NCBI GenBank assembly: GCA_018350325.1
Contig: JAEVLN010000003.1
Coordinates: 4,977,758 to 5,041,757, forward strand
Length of the DNA stretch: 64,000 nt
Origin: Globodera rostochiensis
Taxonomy: Eukaryota > Nematoda > Chromadorea > Rhabditida > Heteroderidae
Direction: 5' to 3'
Part shown: piece by piece, positions 39,826-50,554 of the stretch
Layout of the letters: each line of letters begins with the position of its first letter
How positions within the stretch are numbered: position 1 is the first letter of the stretch
Position numbers and translations under genes: made by a program
The notes under the pieces: generated by a model
The model's database searches: none
Seen by the model: only the letters and a program-made list of their open reading frames with translations
What the model was told of the DNA's origin: nothing

Positions 39826-41597
39826 ATTAAATTTTCTTCATTTAAATTGGTAAGTAGATACTCCTTTTTACTGATCTTAAAAACATCACCCAGTGTAAAA
39901 CCTTATAAAATGTTAATTTTTTTTGTTGCAAATTTTAAGAATATTTTCCTAATTATTCACTAAAGCTTCCATTTTTTACCGCCATAAAAGCTTCAAAAAA
40001 TTACCGCATTTCTAAATTTGGTAGCAAATCTCTTCACAAATCGAGTCAAAAATTCAAAATTTTCTCGGCGTCGTCTATCGGCACCGCCGACCCCCCCCCC
40101 CACCAAAAGTTAAGCAGAATTCGCAAAAAAATTTATTTTTGAAAATTTCTTAACAAAAAAATGCATTAAAACCCCCCGAAAATACACTCCTAAATTGAAT
40201 TTTTTTAATTCTTTCCCCGGCGGTTCCGATGGGCTGGACCATCGGACAAAAATCGTTCCAGAAATAAAAATGGGAATTTAAATTTGTCGCGAAGTGTAAA
40301 GGCGGTGCCTATCAGCACTGCCGACCCCCCCCCCCCACAAAAAGTTTGAAAACTAAAAAAATGAATTTTAAAAAATTCATATCTCTACCTAAAGTGGGCC
40401 AATCCTTACAGTATAAACTAGGAGAAAACAACGGAGAAAAAGAGATAATTTCAAAAAATAAGGTGGGTTTTCTCTATTTATTTATTTTTTCAAAATCACG
40501 TATCACGGATCACGCCAAATCACGGCGTTTTTGGGGGTCCGTGATCACGGATCACGGTCACGGATTTTTTTGATCACGGATCACGGTCACGGATTTTTTT
40601 TTTTCGATCACGTCCATCCCTGACCCTAACCCACAAGTTCATACGCAAGGCATTGAGGCTACTTGCGAATTCTTAAACAGGGTTTAAAACATTTACATGG
40701 CACTAACTAGGATTGGACAAAACCGGATATTATCCGGGTCCCCCGGATACCGGATAGCTCAAAAACATCCGGATACCGGTTCCGGTTCCAGCATAATTTA
40801 GCTATCATCGTTCAACACCGGATAAACCAAAATATTTCAACACATTCTTGAGAATAACTTTTGTTAGACTGTAACTCTAATTGGACGCATAAACTGAAGT
40901 AGGTAGATCCAAAATTATTTCATTCTTCTTTTTTAGATATATTGATCAACGTGTCGTCGAATTTCTCCAACGCATCGGCCACTTTTCGACTCCAAAGAGA
41001 CCAATCTTTGCTTTGGAACATCCGCATTCGAAAGCCGCAATTTGGGAATCATTTGGAAAAATATTTGGCCTTTGTTCAAAGACAACATTTGCGGATTTGA
41101 ATTGCTTCCCTCCGAACTCGACTGTTTGCGCAAATTCTCTCCGACAATTCTCGGCGATTGCCCAAAACTCCGAGTGATCGAATGCCTTAATCTTTTTCTC
41201 GAGTTTCCGGCCGATGACAGTGCCGGCGCTTCTTCTGCCCAAGCAGTGGCCAAATGGTTGCACACGCCCCGCGGGGATGAACTTCCGAAGGTGCTGAAAT
41301 GTCAACGTTATTCGAGTTGGTCAGAAATGGAAGGACTCAAATTGGTGAGTTTTTGCATTTGTTTTATTGAACTTTTTCTGTTTTAAATTCTTTATTTTAA
41401 GGAATTTGGTAATTCAATCGAACCGATCAATTTCATCATTTATTTTTGGACTTTTTCTTCTGCTGCCATTGTGCCATTTAAATTGAATAATAATTTGACG
41501 GGGGAGCGAATCCACACTTGCCATAATTTTGCCATATTTTGGCACCTCCGACCCCACCCCCCCCCAGAAATGAAGCAAAATTCTCAAAAAAAGAATT

Positions 41598-41789
41598 GAG
41601 TAAGAATAGGCAAAATGTTAGCCCCGGGTGGGACTCGAACCCACGTCCTTCACCCAATCCGTGGGCAGCTCTTCCAACTGAGCTACCGGGGCGTCCCATT
41701 AGCCTTCTTCTTTATGGATGATCTTTTGCCCCCGCCATAGGCGTTTTAACCGTTCGCTTCCAACCAGCGGAACACTCAAATCCTTACAG
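41598..41789 (-). mobile_element. tRNA-bearing cassette, copy 1
   Basis: A block of about 190 bp found three times in the window: AAGAATAGGCAAAATGTTAG, then a 72-nt tRNA-like gene, then a constant flank ending AACACTCAAATCCTTACAG. It replaces the 3' part of exon 4 in locus D, together with copy 2. The constant non-tRNA flank shows that the whole cassette was copied, not only the tRNA part. Confidence 0.65.
41621..41692 (-). tRNA. tRNA-like gene or pseudogene, 72 nt, anticodon arm irregular
   Basis: On the minus strand GCCCCGG pairs with CCGGGGC (7 bp). The D arm GCTC..GAGC follows TA, with the A box TAGCTCAGTTGG. The T arm GTGGG-TTCGAGT-CCCAC is perfect. The total length is canonical, but the anticodon stem does not pair in the canonical register: shifting by one base gives a weak stem with loop ACGGATT, which lacks the usual U33. 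I therefore assign no amino acid. The spurious GSSVGRA-type protein across it is a classic by-product of translating tRNA genes. Confidence 0.55.
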
Positions 41790-41882
41790 CTCCATTCTCA
41801 ACGGGACCGGTCCCTCGGTCCATCGATCGATCACACATCGATCGCTTCGCTGGCGACGGTTGGGCAACCATCCGGTGCTACC

Positions 41883-42073
41883 AGTAAAGAATAGGCAAAA
41901 TGTTAGCCCCGGGTGGGACTCGAACCCACGTCCTCCACCCAATCCGTGGGCAGCTCTTCCAACTGAGCTACCGGGGCGTCCCATTAGCCTTCTTCTTTAT
42001 GGATGATCTTTTGCCCCCGCCATAGGCGTTTTAACCGTTCGCTTCCAACCAGCGGAACACTCAAATCCTTACA
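41883..42073 (-). mobile_element. tRNA-bearing cassette, copy 2
   Basis: Same block as copy 1, 285 bp further on in the same orientation. The tRNA-like part is at 41,906-41,977, with one change (GGTGGAGGAC instead of GGTGAAGGAC). Between the copies is an 80-bp stretch with ATCGATCGATC and GGGACCGGTCCC palindromes. Confidence 0.65.
41906..41977 (-). tRNA. tRNA-like gene or pseudogene, second copy
   Basis: As for 41,621-41,692: intact acceptor, D and T arms and both internal promoter boxes, but an irregular anticodon arm. No functional assignment. Confidence 0.55.
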
Positions 42074-42358
42074 ATTGTTTTTTTTTTTTAAAAATTCCTT
42101 AAGAAAAGTGCCATAAAAATGCCATATTTTTGACCCCTCGATGCCATATTTTTAAAGCGGGTTGACATATTTTGTCGCAGATGAGTTGGCAGCCCTGGTC
42201 TCAAACCGAGAAATTTCTCGGGTTTTTTGGGTCTCGAGTTTCGGTAAATTTCAAGTCTTGAACAGGCCTACTGAGTACGCGCCTGCGATCCTATTCTGAT
42301 TTTTAGAATGCTTGACACAAACGAAGGTCCGAGTGAGCCCAAAAAGAGAAAGAACTGA

Positions 42359-43016
42359 GTACGAATGGATTTGGATTCAAACAGAACACAGACTAAACAT
42401 TGAAATTGTTGCTTTTTTCTTTTCAATTTGGGTCTTGTTTTCCCGAAGCTTTGGCGTTGGTAAATATTTATGTTCCCTTTTTTGTCCGGGTATAAGAAAG
42501 ACTTAAATCATTCGAAAAGCCTAAATTCAACCATTACTAGTGCGTTTTTGAGACTTTGAGGCCAAAATTAATTTTTGGAAATGTGGATGTGTGGCGGTCG
42601 TTGAGCAAAAAAAAAAAGGGAAATTCCGGTGGTACCAAAGCGCCCCCGGAAAAAATATCGGGTTGGCTTTTATGAAGCTTGAGAAGTGGGTGCAGTTTAA
42701 CTCTGGACGGCTGTGTGTTCAGATCCCCGGCCGTGTTAATTATTTTTTCAGACTTTCTCTGAACATTTACGGTCAGTTAAACAATTCTCAAAATTTTGTA
42801 CATTTTTTGATTGGACGAAATCAAAAAATGAATTTGTAATTTTGATTGTGGCTCCTGGTCTACTGAAAAATGTTTTCGCTTCAGAGCGATTGACGAAAAG
42901 TAACATTTTTTTCCGAGAAAATTGTAACAGCGCCTCGGGCGGTTCACTCAAACGGATAGTATTTATTCAAAATTGGTGAAAATCAGAGTTTGGTGACATG
43001 ACACTCATTCACTCAC
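42359..43016. other. 3' flank of locus D and unassigned DNA
   Basis: ACTAAACATTGAAATTGTTGC at 42,389-42,409 is shared with 34,606-34,626 and marks the family's 3' untranslated region. Another weakly tRNA-like segment lies at about 42,685-42,735 (GGTGCAGTTTAACTC, GTGTTCAGATCCCCG). Nothing else recognised. Confidence 0.35.
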
Positions 43017-43121
43017 ATCATAGAGAATGCATCCGAGGTCCCAAATGTCGGTCGGGTACGGCTGCCTCAGAAAATGCGCCTCCACCAAACGTTTCTCCGC
43101 TTCTTTTGGAGTGTCCGACAT
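43017..43121 (-). pseudogene. Chimeric first exon: F-box-family start joined to a kinase-like segment
   Basis: A 35-codon exon followed by a good donor (GATGTGAGTG). It starts MSDTPKEAEKRL, with the same upstream context as the F-box genes (CAACAAAAACAATGTCGGAC). From residue 12 it reads VEAHFLRQPYPTDIWDLGCI and ends LYD. The DIWxLGCILY wording is subdomain IX of eukaryotic protein kinases (D of the F-helix plus WSLG). The normal F-box exon 1 is only 14.7 codons, so the kinase-like part replaces the splice junction. I found no following exon. Confidence 0.5.
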
Positions 43122-43938
43122 TGTTTTTGTTGCCAAATGATTTTTATGAATTCAATGGGCTGAAAAGATGCATAAATTTAAAAATTTAAATCCTAAAAAA
43201 TGAATAAAAATCACAACGTTTCATAAATATTGAAGGAATGGGAATGCTACAGCGCCGCCGTTTCCCCATAAAATCAACCTTTTTTTTGTCGAACACTCCT
43301 TTAAAGATCGAAGTTTTCAAGCATTAAAAAACGCTTTTCGATAATATACCTGGCTTAATTTTGCCAGGTTAGAAAATGGTACCATTTTTCGAAGGAGGGA
43401 GTGAAAGATAGCGGAGTTTGAAATAAAAAATAATTGAAATGTTTTTGGCAATTTAATTCGCGGGCATCGAAACCAATCCTTAGAAACAGCAAAGCGCTAA
43501 AAGGAAGAAACTGATTACTGGGGCAGGGGATGTGGACGGACAAAATGAATGATCTAAACAAATATTATTATTGAACTAAAGAAAAAACAAACAACAACAA
43601 TATGTACATATTCTTAACATCTTTGAGATGTAAATAATGCGAAGAGAACGAACACAAAACCTTCAACACATTCTGTTGCTGTTGATTATGGATAAAACAA
43701 CATCTATCTATGTACAGCACGGTAAAAAGACGATTCGTTTTGGCCATAACTTTTTTCTTATTTGGCCAATCGGGCTTTTGCCTTCGTAAGCTTCTACTCA
43801 TTGCATGCTTTCGAATGATACCGAAAATGTTTGATTTGGTTAGATTATAACGCAAAAACTTTTGAATTAAAAATTCACTATTTAGTTTTTTGCTCATTGG
43901 AATCAATAAAAATCATTTTGCATTTGCAACAACAAAAA
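43122..43938. other. Intergenic DNA between the chimeric exon and locus F
   Basis: AT-rich. The 43,121-43,165 stretch resembles the F-box-family upstream sequence (ATGATTTTTATGAATTC). No further gene or repeat that I can support. Confidence 0.35.
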
Positions 43939-46075
43939 ATGTCAGACAGAAAGAAGTGGAGAAACAAATGGAAGAAATGTGAGTTTTGCCTTATTTCTAC
44001 GGGCTCCGGGGAATCCCCCCGCCCTCACCGGAGTGAAAGTCTTTTTTTCATCAACTAAAGAAAATTTCTGAGAATTTTCGATGGTTCTCACGCCATTTTT
44101 GCCTTAACGAGAAAATGTTCTTTTTTGATCAATTTTAAAAAACGAGAAATTGTTTATTTGCGGCACCCATTCATCTCATTTAAACCCCGAATTTTTAGTT
44201 CTATTTGTGCCGACCTTTTGTTCGAAGTCTTCGAATTCTGTCCAGGGATCCCCCCATGCTTATGGGGGAATTAGAAGTTTAAATCAGCATTTTCAACACG
44301 AGTGGGTTAACCATGTTATCATAGCAAAACAAAAAATTTTCAAGCTTTATTAGTAGAAATCCGCTTACAATACGATTTTTAATTGTAATTTATTTATGGT
44401 CGTGTAAGCTGCAATAGAGCCAAATTTTTCACAAATGTTTTATTTCTTATTTTTAGTTACATCGACCAAAGTGTCATCAATTTTCTCAAACTCATTCGTC
44501 CGCTTTTTGACTCCAAAGGGACCAATCTTTACATCGGGACAGGCTTCTACGAACCGCAGTTGGGAAATCATTTGGAAAGCAATTTGGCCTTTGTTCCGTG
44601 ACAACATTTGCCTATTTTGATTGTATTTCTTCGCCCTCTACCATTTGCGCCGTTTCTCTCCGACCGTTCTCCGCAATTGTGCCAAACTCCGAATGATCGA
44701 AACCGTTGATGTTTCTCCCGAGTTTCCAGCCGATGACATTACCGGCGCTTCTTTTTGACGCAATGGTTGCACACGCCCCGCGGGGATGGACTTCCGAAAG
44801 TGCTGCAATGCCGATTTCGTTTGAAAAAATGGAAGGACTTAAAAGGGTGAGTAGTTGAATTAGTTTTATTGGACTCTCTGTTTAAATTCCTTTATTCCTC
44901 TTAAGGAATTTGTCAATTCGACCGACGCGGTCAATTTCATCATCTGTCTTAATCATTGGTCTTCTGATGAGATTGCGCTATTTGAATTGAGTAGGGAGGA
45001 CGGGACCGGTACCGGGACCGGGACGGGATTTCCCGGTTTTTTCAGGTCCCGGTCGGGACGGGACTTTTTGAAAACTGAAAGTCCCGGTCCCGGTCGGTGG
45101 TCCCGAGTCGGGACCGGACTAAATGTACACCCCTAATGATGGCATCATCGAGCGACAATTTCAATCTTTTTTACAAGTGGACCACCAAGTGGTTCGGTGT
45201 CTTAGTGGTTTTTCTTCCGACAAGTCTAATGTTTTGTGTCGGTTTCGAATCCATCCTCTTTAGTGCAACACTAATTTGTTATTTTCCTATACTCACTATA
45301 GTTACGAACCTAATCTTCCATCAATAATAAAAATGTTTTATGTTTTTAAATATTTTTTAATTAACTTGAGCAAAACAAGAATAGATATAAGATTTTTTGA
45401 AATAAATTCATCACGTCTTTCTGAATTTTTGCTTGATTTCCTTAACAAAGATTGCCAATTTTTGTAAAAATTTCTCCGGCGGCGCCTGTCGGCACCGCCG
45501 GACAATCCTCAACTCTTACTTAAACCAGTTTTTCACCAAAATTCCGAAGCAAAATTCATAATTTAGCTAAAATTTTGATGAAATTTCTTTAACAAAATTG
45601 AGTCAAAATTTAAAAATTTTTCTCGGCGGCGCCTATCGGCACCGCCGACCCCAAACCCTAAAAGTAAAGCAGAATCTCAAAAAAATGATATGATAAAATT
45701 AAAGTTAAATACAATAAGATATTTTTGAATAACAAAAAAATTTTTTGTTTTCAAATTGAAAATTACAAAAAAAAAATTCTCCCTTGAAAAGTCCCGGTAC
45801 CGGTCCCGGTTGAAAATCTTGGTCCCGGTCCCGGTTTTTCTGGTCCCGGGAAGTCCCGGTCCCGGTTTTTTCCAAAAGTCCCGGTCCCGTCCTACCCTAG
45901 AATTGAGGAACATTTTGACGGAGGAGCGATTGGAGTTGCGACAATTTGATGAACACAAATGGCTTTTGGTTCGTTGTCCGATTGAGCGTGACGAAGCAAA
46001 ATGGGCCGATTGGGTAGCGGAGGCTGCTAACTCTTCTCGGGGGAATCGCATCATTACCATTACGAAATTTTATGG
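43939..46075 (+). pseudogene. F-box-family pseudogene split by a hAT-like element (locus F)
   Basis: Exon 1, 43,939-43,978, is 4 nt short and out of frame. Exon 2 survives only as 44,199-44,241 ([13 protein letters not shown]) and is replaced by an unrelated insert starting CCAGGGATCCCCCC. Exon 3, 44,457-44,846, starts [18 protein letters not shown] and then shifts frame. Exon 4 is 44,906-44,991 plus 45,900-46,075, separated by a 908-bp element with a perfect 8-bp target duplication; removing the element would join ALFEL to [14 protein letters not shown]. The end of exon 4 is fused directly to the family's 3' untranslated sequence. Confidence 0.8.
44992..45899. mobile_element. hAT-like fold-back element, TCCCGG words, 908 bp, inside an exon
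   Basis: Tips TAGGGAGGACGGGAC and (reverse complement) TAGGGTAGGACGGGAC. Target duplication GAATTGAG at 44,984-44,991 and 45,900-45,907, identical and lying in the coding sequence of locus F exon 4. The subterminal zones are TCCCGGTCCCGG words. Inside are a tRNA-like stretch (TGTCTTAGTGGTTTTTC, GGTTTCGAATCC at 45,200-45,255) and two GC palindromes (45,475-45,510 and 45,620-45,650). The 76-codon frame at 45,097 is not transposase-like. Confidence 0.85.
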
Positions 46076-46797
46076 AATAAAAACATTTATCCGATTGATT
46101 TGTATCAGAGATGGGGATCATGAATTATACCATATTTTTTTTTCCATATTTTGCCATTTCAAAAAATTCCTTAACAAAAATCCAATAAAAACGAAAAATA
46201 CACCCCTAAGGATCGACTTTTTAACAATTTTCATATGCACCCCTAAAAAATGACTTTTTCGTAACTAAAAATTCTGCCACCAAAAAATTGAAAATTTTTA
46301 AAATTCTGCTTAATTTCAAAAATTTCTCTGAAATGTCTTTAATTTGCATATAAAAATTTTTATTGCTCTTATTACTTCTATTAGGAAATCTTGCCCATTT
46401 TTTGCAATATTTGAAAATTTTTTATCCATATTTAGTCCATATTTTGCAATTTGTCCATATAATTAGCGGCCCTAGTCATGAATAAAGGAGACTTTTTTTA
46501 TATTTTTTATTGTTTTTGGTCAATTTTGATGGGCTGTAACTTTGCTTAAAATGGTGAGCGGCGCCCAATTTTTGCATATTCGTACTCAGCTCGATGAGGG
46601 GAATCGATTGATATAAAATTTAGGCGAATTTGCGTCTGCCGAAAAAAATTTTTATTTTTTAAATTTATATTGGATATTTTTAATTTATTTTAATAAAGTT
46701 TTTGTTTTCTTTTTTCCCTCGAATTCGCTAGAAATGACCCTCCCCCCCCCAGAGATTTTAAGAATCAAATTCCAAAATAAAGTCATCAAATTTTTCC
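46076..46797. other. Repeat fragments between locus F and the 5S region
   Basis: A CCATATTTTG word element (46,120-46,470, ending GCGGCCCTAGTC), and at 46,553-46,750 a reversed single copy of the 190-bp insert found in the 27,850-32,780 satellite, with a C10 tract at its end. No gene seen. Confidence 0.45.
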
Positions 46798-46895
46798 GTC
46801 ATCGAAAATGTGAAAATTGGAAGAGAATTGATGCTCAATGCGGAAGAAGAATGTGCGGACAGTGAAGAGAGCAGCAGTCGCCGAGGGGTGAAATT
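46798..46895. repeat. Left arm of a 100-bp inverted repeat flanking the 5S gene
   Basis: From CCGTCATCGAAAATGTG through GAATTGATGCTCAATGCGG to GCAGCAGTCGCCGAG. It is the reverse complement of 47,715-47,812 with only one or two changes, 820 bp apart. The arms read like an acidic/serine-rich coding end (EEECADSEESSSRR) in one frame, so they may be gene fragments. Confidence 0.7.
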
Positions 46896-47290
46896 TTGTG
46901 TTGTAAAAATTTTGTGATTTGGGAATTTTTCAAAAAATGCAATTTTTCTTTGCGAATTTTTTTTTGGGGAGGGGGGGGGGGTCGGCTGAGCGCCGAAGGC
47001 GCCGCTGGGAAAGTTTTTGAAGATTTTAACGATATTTATTAAGAAAATTGCTCCAAAATTAACGTAAAATGATCAAGAGATCTAATGGTTTGAGAGGGCG
47101 TTTGATAAATGGCACTTTCTATTGTTTTGAATCTATACAATGCCAAATCATGCTTTTCTCCATTACAATTACAAATATTTAAAACTTTCAGTCAACTTCA
47201 TTTTCCAAGGACCGAGTGCTAATATTTTTTGAAAAACAAAATAAGAAATACTTATTCATAAATACACTTAAAAATTTAAAAAAAAATAAA

Positions 47291-47408
47291 GCCTACAACA
47301 CCGCCGATTCCCAGGACGTCTCCGTTCCAACTACTAAGGAGGCCCAACGTTGCTTAACTTGCCAGATCGGACGGGATGGCGTGCTTTCAACGTGGTATGG
47401 TCGTAAGC
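47291..47408 (-). rRNA. 5S ribosomal RNA gene
   Basis: On the minus strand it begins GCTTACGACCATACCACGTT and contains GCACGCCATCCCGTCCGATC, then TGGCAAGTTAAGCAACGTTG and CGGAGACGTCCTGGGAAT, ending TGTTGTAGGC. This is the universal 5S order (box A region, intermediate element, box C) and is very close to the nematode 5S as I remember it. The ends GCTTAC and GTAGGC pair with one wobble as helix I. A T-run right after the 3' end (47,272-47,290 on this strand) fits a pol III terminator. Single copy here and not in a tandem cluster; no spliced-leader gene is visible beside it. Confidence 0.93.
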
Positions 47409-47714
47409 GATGCTAGAGTGAGGGAAGCCAACCAAATGTGTCACTTTTCGTCCCTTTGGTCACGCTCATACAGATATTGGACAATTTGTCAAGAATAACT
47501 CTCTCTGTAAGTTTTCTCAAAAATTGAATGTATGTAAAAAATTGCTCCAAATTATCGAATTTTGCCGAAACAATCTTCGCAAACGAAATCCCTGCAAAAC
47601 TCTAACCGTTTTAGTGCTAACTCGTAAACAAACATCTTTTTATGACAAATTTATGGGTCTGATTCCAGCACCTGCTATGCAATAGTTCTTCACTCAGCCC
47701 ACTCTCTTTTCTTC

Positions 47715-47812
47715 CACTCGGCGACTGCTGCTCTCTTCACTGTCCGCACATTCTTCTTCCGCATTGAGCATCAATTCTCTTCCAATTTTTACATTTTCGA
47801 TGACGGAAAAAA
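47715..47812. repeat. Right arm of the 100-bp inverted repeat
   Basis: Reverse complement of 46,798-46,895. The two arms enclose the 5S rRNA gene and a GC palindrome (46,975-47,005). Confidence 0.7.
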
Positions 47813-48433
47813 TGAATGTGAACGGAGAAAATTGTGCCGAATTTCAGTTTTTTTATTTGAAAAAAGTGTGGCACATTTTGGCGAGACAGAAATTGTGCGA
47901 AATAAATACGTTGAACCAAAACAAAAAGGAGCGCAATTTGGGCAGAAGGCGGAAGGAAGTTGAGTTCAATTGTGTGGTTGGTTGAGATCACAATAAGTTG
48001 CATTTTTGTTACGATTTTGTTTGGTCTGACGGAATTCCGGATTTGGAATTCTTCCGGAAAGCCGTCCAAAATGATTCGAGTCCCGTGTTTTGTCCAATTT
48101 TAACCAAATCTTTTTTTGAAAAATGCTTTTGACAACAACAGCAGCAGAAGAGTGAGGGAAGGAATCAAAATTCGAGCCGGTAAATAAAATTTTCGGGAAC
48201 GGGAATTTCAAATGGGAAATGAAAAAATAAATGAATCGGATTGACCGTTTGAGAATATTTTGATAATTTTAAAGGAGGAAAAATTGTTTGAATTCTCATT
48301 GGATAATAAAAAAAGTCTCCTTTATTCACGACGCCCCATCTCTATACAAATCAATCGGATAAATGTTTATTCCATCAAATTCAGTTCGTCCACCTCCTCC
48401 CTCATAAAGTCAGTCCCAAAATGGAGCCAAACA
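47813..48433. other. Unassigned DNA and 3' flank of locus G
   Basis: 47,813-48,180 holds no gene I can support. From about 48,190 it matches the region downstream of locus B (25,140-25,400), including TTCACGACGCCCC and an AATAAA on the minus strand near 48,320, so this is the family's 3' untranslated region. Confidence 0.45.
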
Positions 48434-49757
48434 TCATTCGTGCCAGGGGCTGCATGAGAATAATTTGGGTCAGTGGAGGAGGAATTATTCTGATCCTCCC
48501 ATTTAGCCCTTACCCATCGCCAATGTCCTCGTCTCCGAAGTCAATTAGGATGACATTCCGCTGATTGCTCCAATCCCACTCAACCGCCTCCTTCTCCCAA
48601 TTGGCCCATTTCTTTTCGTTGCGCTCAATCGGACAACGAACCAACAGCCACGCGTCTCCCCATTCGTCTTGCTTAAAGTATCGCAACACCAATCTCTCCC
48701 CCGTCAAATTGTTCTTCAATTCGAATGGCACAATTTCATCAGCACAACACCAAAGAAAGATGATGAAATTGACCGCGTCGGTCGAATTGTCCAATGCCTT
48801 AAAAAGAATAAAGGAATTTAAAATAGAGAGTCCAAGAAAACAAATTTAGAAACTCACCATTTTCAGTCCCTCCACTCTTTCCGAATAAAAACAAGAGCTT
48901 CGCAACACTTTCGGGTGGCCATCCCCGCGGGGCGTATGCAACCATTTCGTCAAAGCTTGTTCAGAAGAAGCTCCGGCACTGTCATCGGCCGGGAACGCGG
49001 GGAAAAGACCAAATGATCTGATCACTCGGAGTTTTGGGCAATTGCGAAGAAAGTCCTGAGACAATGGGCGAAAACGGTCGAGAGCGGAGGACCACAAAGC
49101 AATGGCGCAAATGTTGTCCTTGAACAAAGGCCAAATCCGGTGACAAATGATTTCCCAACTGCGGGTTTGGTCATCTTCCGTGTCAATGGAAAGATAGGCC
49201 CCTTCGGGACAAATGCTTTGGAGAAATTTGACGACACTTTGGTCGATATAACTGAAAGTACATATGTAAAATAGAACAAACCATTGCGGAAAAAATTTAA
49301 TGGCTTTCAAACAATTAAACCGACAATGACCTTAATTCAAGGCCTCCAAATCCGATAACATTGTCAGGAAACGGCTCTTGCGGAATTGGCAGCCGACGCT
49401 CGACTTTCCCGCGAACGTATTTATCAATTTCAGCGCCATTTCCGTCCTTTGAGCGACGAATTTCCAACCAATCTAACGACCATTCCTTCGAATTGAAATG
49501 CGCGTCCACCAAAAAGTCAAATCGATCGCTGATCAACGCAACTTTCAGTCCCAGCACAAATGGACCACAGAATTTGAAGACTTCGAACAAAAGGTCGGCA
49601 CAAATGAAACTGAAACTTTGCATTTTTGAAAAATCCTTAACAGAAAAGCAGTAAAAACGGAAAATACTCCCCTAAAATCCGATGAACAGTAGAAATATAA
49701 GGTCAAAACTCACATTTCTTTCAATTGTTTTTCGACGTTCTTCGGATTGTCCGACAT
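48434..49757 (-). CDS. F-box-family protein, intact five-exon gene (locus G)
   Basis: Exons: 49,714-49,757 ([14 protein letters not shown]), 49,331-49,609, 48,858-49,251, 48,514-48,797 and 48,434-48,449. All phases fit, giving 338 residues. The F-box is at residues 16-55 ([16 protein letters not shown], then [20 protein letters not shown]). Later landmarks: [64 protein letters not shown]. The 12-nt shorter exon 3 reflects a small in-frame gap after SICPEG. The exon-4 donor overlaps an in-frame TAA (GATGG|GTAAGG), so intron retention would end the protein at IGDG. Upstream block at 49,937. Likely an SCF substrate adaptor by family; target unknown. Confidence 0.85.
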
Positions 49758-50554
49758 TTTTTGTTGTTGCTAATCCAAATGATTTTTATGATTCCGATGA
49801 GCTAACAAATAACTGAAAAAATGGAATTTTTAATACACATAAAAATAGTGCAACAAAATAAAAAATCAAATTCTAGGCAGGGGTATTCTAATGGTGTGAT
49901 GCAAATGTGCGAGAGGGAGTGAAACCTTCTGAATTTATGGGCGATGGACCGGTTAGGGTAGACACAAAAATCGATAACGGTTAATCGCTCGCCTGATGAG
50001 ACAGAGAAGAGAAAACTTTTCGGCACATTTGTGCAGTCAATGAATAAAAGACGCAAATAAAGCGAATCGCGGATTTTTTTCAAAAAGACTGCAGATGTTT
50101 AGTTAGTTTTTGTGAACGTCCCCCTGCTTTAAAATCAACGAAAAGGAAATGTTTTTACATTTTTTTAAATCAAAAAATTCCCCGGGCCCCTCCCATTTCC
50201 AAAAAGCTTCAAAAAATGGTTGCAATCTCTTAACAAATTAAGTCAAAACAAAATTTTCCCGGCGGCGCCTATCGGCACCGCCGACCCCTCCCCCACGCCC
50301 AGAAGTCTTCAAAAAAAAATTGTTTTTTTAAAAAACGAGATTCCGGTGCGGGTTCCCATCCCGCAACTTTTTGAAATTCCCATTCCCGCAATTTTTATTT
50401 TACCCATCTCTATTTTGAACCTAAATTAAAAAAATTTCGTAAAAGTCTCGGGTTTTGGTGGTCAATTCTCGAGTCTCAGGGTCAAGTCTCGGAATTTAGG
50501 TCTCGAGCATCAACAGAACCGGAACCTCGGAACAGGAAAACACTTCCATATCCG
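49758..50554. other. Upstream region of locus G and word-element fragments
   Basis: Holds the upstream block, a GC palindrome with flank (50,255-50,290), a GGGTTCCCATCCCGC word fragment (50,340-50,415) and a TCTCGGG/GTCTCGAG fragment (50,445-50,510). No gene. Confidence 0.45.
49937..50015 (-). promoter_or_regulatory. Conserved upstream block of F-box locus G
   Basis: ATGGGCGATGGACC, ACACAAAAATCGATAA, CGCTCGCCTGATGAGACAG, 180 bp upstream of the start. Same order and spacing as at locus B. Confidence 0.45.

Larger units (their letters stand above)
39258..40622. mobile_element. hAT-like composite element, GATCACGG words, 1,365 bp
   Basis: Inverted tips CAGGGATGGACGTGATC and (reverse complement) CAGGGATGGACGTGATC; 8-bp target duplication ACCCTAAC at 39,250-39,257 and 40,623-40,630. 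Both subterminal zones consist of GATCACGGATCACGG words. Inside are two tRNA-like segments, a one-sided TCTCGG word element (39,527-39,635) and two GC palindromes with C-tracts (40,060-40,100 and 40,300-40,336). No transposase frame. A truncated inverted copy is at 60,980-62,126. Confidence 0.8.
38567..42358 (+). pseudogene. F-box-family gene broken by frameshift and insertions (locus D)
   Basis: Exon 1, 38,567-38,610 ([14 protein letters not shown]); exon 2, 38,855-39,139; exon 3, 40,937-41,344; exon 4, 41,402-41,508, truncated after NNLTGER; last exon, 42,307-42,358 (MLDTNEGPSEPKKRKN). Exon 3 lacks one base near 40,975 (CGCATCGGCC, paralogues CGCATTCGCCC). Intron 2 holds the 1,365-bp hAT-like element. 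Insertions at 41,509-42,306, including two tRNA-like cassettes, replace the end of exon 4. Exon 2 carries a 14-codon internal duplication (DAHFKSKEW, then NEHLKLKEW) and a 36-nt in-frame deletion of the ERRLPIPQ region, compared with its duplicate, locus E. Confidence 0.8.

Noticed and set aside
41478..41984. GSSVGRA-type proteins at 41,478, 41,784 and 55,911
   Set aside because: They are translations of the tRNA-like genes, a well-known spurious ORF type.
47000..48000. Spliced-leader RNA gene beside the 5S gene
   Set aside because: 5S and SL1 are linked in some nematodes, but I found no GGTTTAATTACCCAAG-like sequence on either strand near the 5S gene.
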